Shown here: one piece after another, positions 4,574-5,609 of the stretch
How positions within the stretch are numbered: the first letter of the stretch is position 1
Layout: every line of letters begins with the position of its first letter
Source: Candidatus Omnitrophica bacterium CG02_land_8_20_14_3_00__42_8
GTDB lineage: Bacteria; Omnitrophota; Gorgyraeia; Gorgyraeales; Gorgyraeaceae
Assembly: GCA_002780805.1 (NCBI GenBank)
Contig: PEUD01000143.1
Coordinates: 1-5,609 of the forward strand
Direction of reading: 5' to 3'
Length of the DNA stretch: 5,609 bases
Translations under genes and position numbers: made by a program
The notes under the pieces: model-generated
Seen by the model: the letters and a program-made list of their open reading frames with translations, nothing else
Database searches by the model: none
Told to the model about the DNA's origin: nothing

Positions 4574-5609
4574 ATGGAAAATCAGACAATCAAGGTATTT
4601 GTAGTGGATTTTGCCAGCGCTAATATATTGAAGATAAAGGACGCGCTTTCAAGAGTGCCCGGCATATCTTACGATATTTCCTGGCCCCAGATAGGAGAAA
4701 ATATTCTCAAAAAGGCAGAAGAAGAAAAATCCGACGTTATCCTTCTTTCGTATAATCTTGCGGGTTTAAACGGGCTGGAGATACTCGCAGACCTGCGATA
4801 CAAGGAGTTGTCAGGGCCTATTATCATACTGGCCGACGCCAAAGACAAAGAATTTGCGCCTCAGGCGATCCGCGAGGGGGCGTATGACTGCGTAATACGG
4901 GAAAGGGGATTTGAAGAAGGGCTTCCCATCATTATACATAACGCGATGGCCGCGTTCCGCGCCGCAAAAGAGAGAGAGCGTCTGCAGAAAGAAATAGCCG
5001 CCAAAAAAACGGAACTCGAGGCGGCGAATAAAAAATTGCAGCAGTTAGACAAAATAAAATCAGACTTTGTCTTAAACGTGGCGCATGAATTCAGGACGCC
5101 GCTGACTATCATAAAAGGGAATGTGGACCTCGTCAATAAGGGCGGGCTCGGGCCTGTAGCGCCTGTCCAGAAAGAAATGCTGGACGGCGCCATAAATATA
5201 GTCAACAGGCTCTCAAGGCTCGTAAACGACCTGCTGGATATATCAAAGATAGAATCCGGGAAAATGGAATTAAAAAAAGAGCCCGTTCAAATGAATAAAA
5301 TAATAGAGGAAAATTTAATTATTTTTGATAAGCTGATAAAAGACAAGAAGCAGGGCCTGCAGAAAGACCTTGCCAGGGATCTGCCTGAAGTCAGCGCCGA
5401 TAAAGATAAGGTGACGCAGGTATTTATAAATCTTTTAAGCAACGCGGTAAAATATACGCCTGAATCAAAAGAGATCAGGGTAAAGACAGTTAACCTGGAA
5501 AGAGAAATAATGGTGGAGATATCAGACGCAGGCGAGGGCGTGGCGCCTGATAACCTGGATAAGATATTCGATAAGTTTACCCGCGTCACGGCCGAAAAAA
5601 AAGAAGGAA
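4574..5609 (+). CDS. Cytoplasmic sensor histidine kinase with N-terminal degenerate receiver domain (3' end outside window)
   Basis: 345 codons are visible and the frame is open at the window end. The Shine-Dalgarno GTGAGG (4561-4566) lies 7 nt before the ATG. Residues ~5-125 form a CheY-like receiver, and ~130-162 a charged coiled-coil linker. The HisKA domain has H171 in NVAHEFRTPLT. The ATPase has the N-box N290 (NLLSNAVKYTP), the G1 box D318-A-G-E-G322 and the F-box IFDKF (331-335); the G2 box should come just past the window. No membrane segment or signal peptide is seen. The kinase core looks active. The receiver looks inactive: Ser59 replaces the phospho-acceptor Asp (ILLS-YNLAGLNGLE), Phe13 replaces the second acidic residue, Ala87 the Thr/Ser and Arg109 the Lys. 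It would act as an interaction or sensing module rather than accept phosphate. No dedicated promoter is visible between it and the patatin gene. Its cognate regulator is not in the window. Confidence 0.9.
   Translation, partial: MENQTIKVFVVDFASANILKIKDALSRVPGISYDISWPQIGENILKKAEEEKSDVILLSYNLAGLNGLEILADLRYKELSGPIIILADAKDKEFAPQAIREGAYDCVIRERGFEEGLPIIIHNAMAAFRAAKERERLQKEIAAKKTELEAANKKLQQLDKIKSDFVLNVAHEFRTPLTIIKGNVDLVNKGGLGPVAPVQKEMLDGAINIVNRLSRLVNDLLDISKIESGKMELKKEPVQMNKIIEENLIIFDKLIKDKKQGLQKDLARDLPEVSADKDKVTQVFINLLSNAVKYTPESKEIRVKTVNLEREIMVEISDAGEGVAPDNLDKIFDKFTRVTAEKKEG

Noticed and set aside
1..5609. CRISPR array, tRNA or rRNA
   Set aside because: No spaced direct repeats, cloverleaf with TTC-A loop or rRNA signature was seen on either strand.

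Overview
All genes run on the + strand and are tightly packed. The window looks like chromosomal DNA from an uncultivated bacterium. Isoleucine ATA and arginine AGA/AGG codons are used heavily. Together with the gene set (RlpA-like protein, M48 lipoprotein protease, LOG protein, YhaM-type nuclease, stand-alone EF-Tu domain 2 protein, patatin, receiver-kinase), this suggests a Candidatus Omnitrophota/Elusimicrobiota-like lineage. That placement is an inference from codon use and gene style, not a demonstrated taxonomy.

Region 1 (1-374) is a scar of mobile DNA. Bases 1-30 resemble the end of an IS30-family insertion sequence. They abut a 14-bp perfect inverted repeat (31-73) of REP/RAYT-associated appearance. 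Next comes an RlpA double-psi beta-barrel domain whose start codon and export signal are gone. Region 2 (378-1181) is an M48 zinc-protease lipoprotein, 3 nt behind the rlpA remnant and in the same frame. Region 3 (1182-1328) is a 147-nt gap with two inverted repeats.

Region 4 (1329-3367) holds a LOG-family phosphoribohydrolase, then a near-consensus sigma-70 promoter directly after its stop codon. This promoter would start the mRNA at or within a base or two of the ATG of an OB-fold/HD 3'-5' exoribonuclease (YhaM type), which implies a leaderless message. The nuclease gene overlaps by 4 nt a small EF-Tu domain-2 protein carrying a lysine-rich tail, so the two are probably translationally coupled and may share an RNA- or ribosome-related role.

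Region 5 (3368-3609) is the most unusual stretch. A second well-formed promoter (extended -10) drives a compact ~88-nt RNA that folds as a three-way junction. Its closing helix is followed by a run of seven T, so it doubles as an intrinsic terminator. Downstream lie a 9-bp long-range inverted repeat and an elaborate hairpin containing three GCGA(A)AGC mini-hairpin units, ending at the patatin start. I could not match the RNA to any riboswitch or ribozyme class I know; it is the best candidate here for something undescribed.

Region 6 (3610-5609) encodes a patatin-like phospholipase, a 16-bp terminator-like hairpin touching its stop codon, and a cytoplasmic receiver-histidine kinase cut off by the window end. 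The kinase's N-terminal receiver lacks the phospho-acceptor aspartate and other key residues, so it is a pseudo-receiver.
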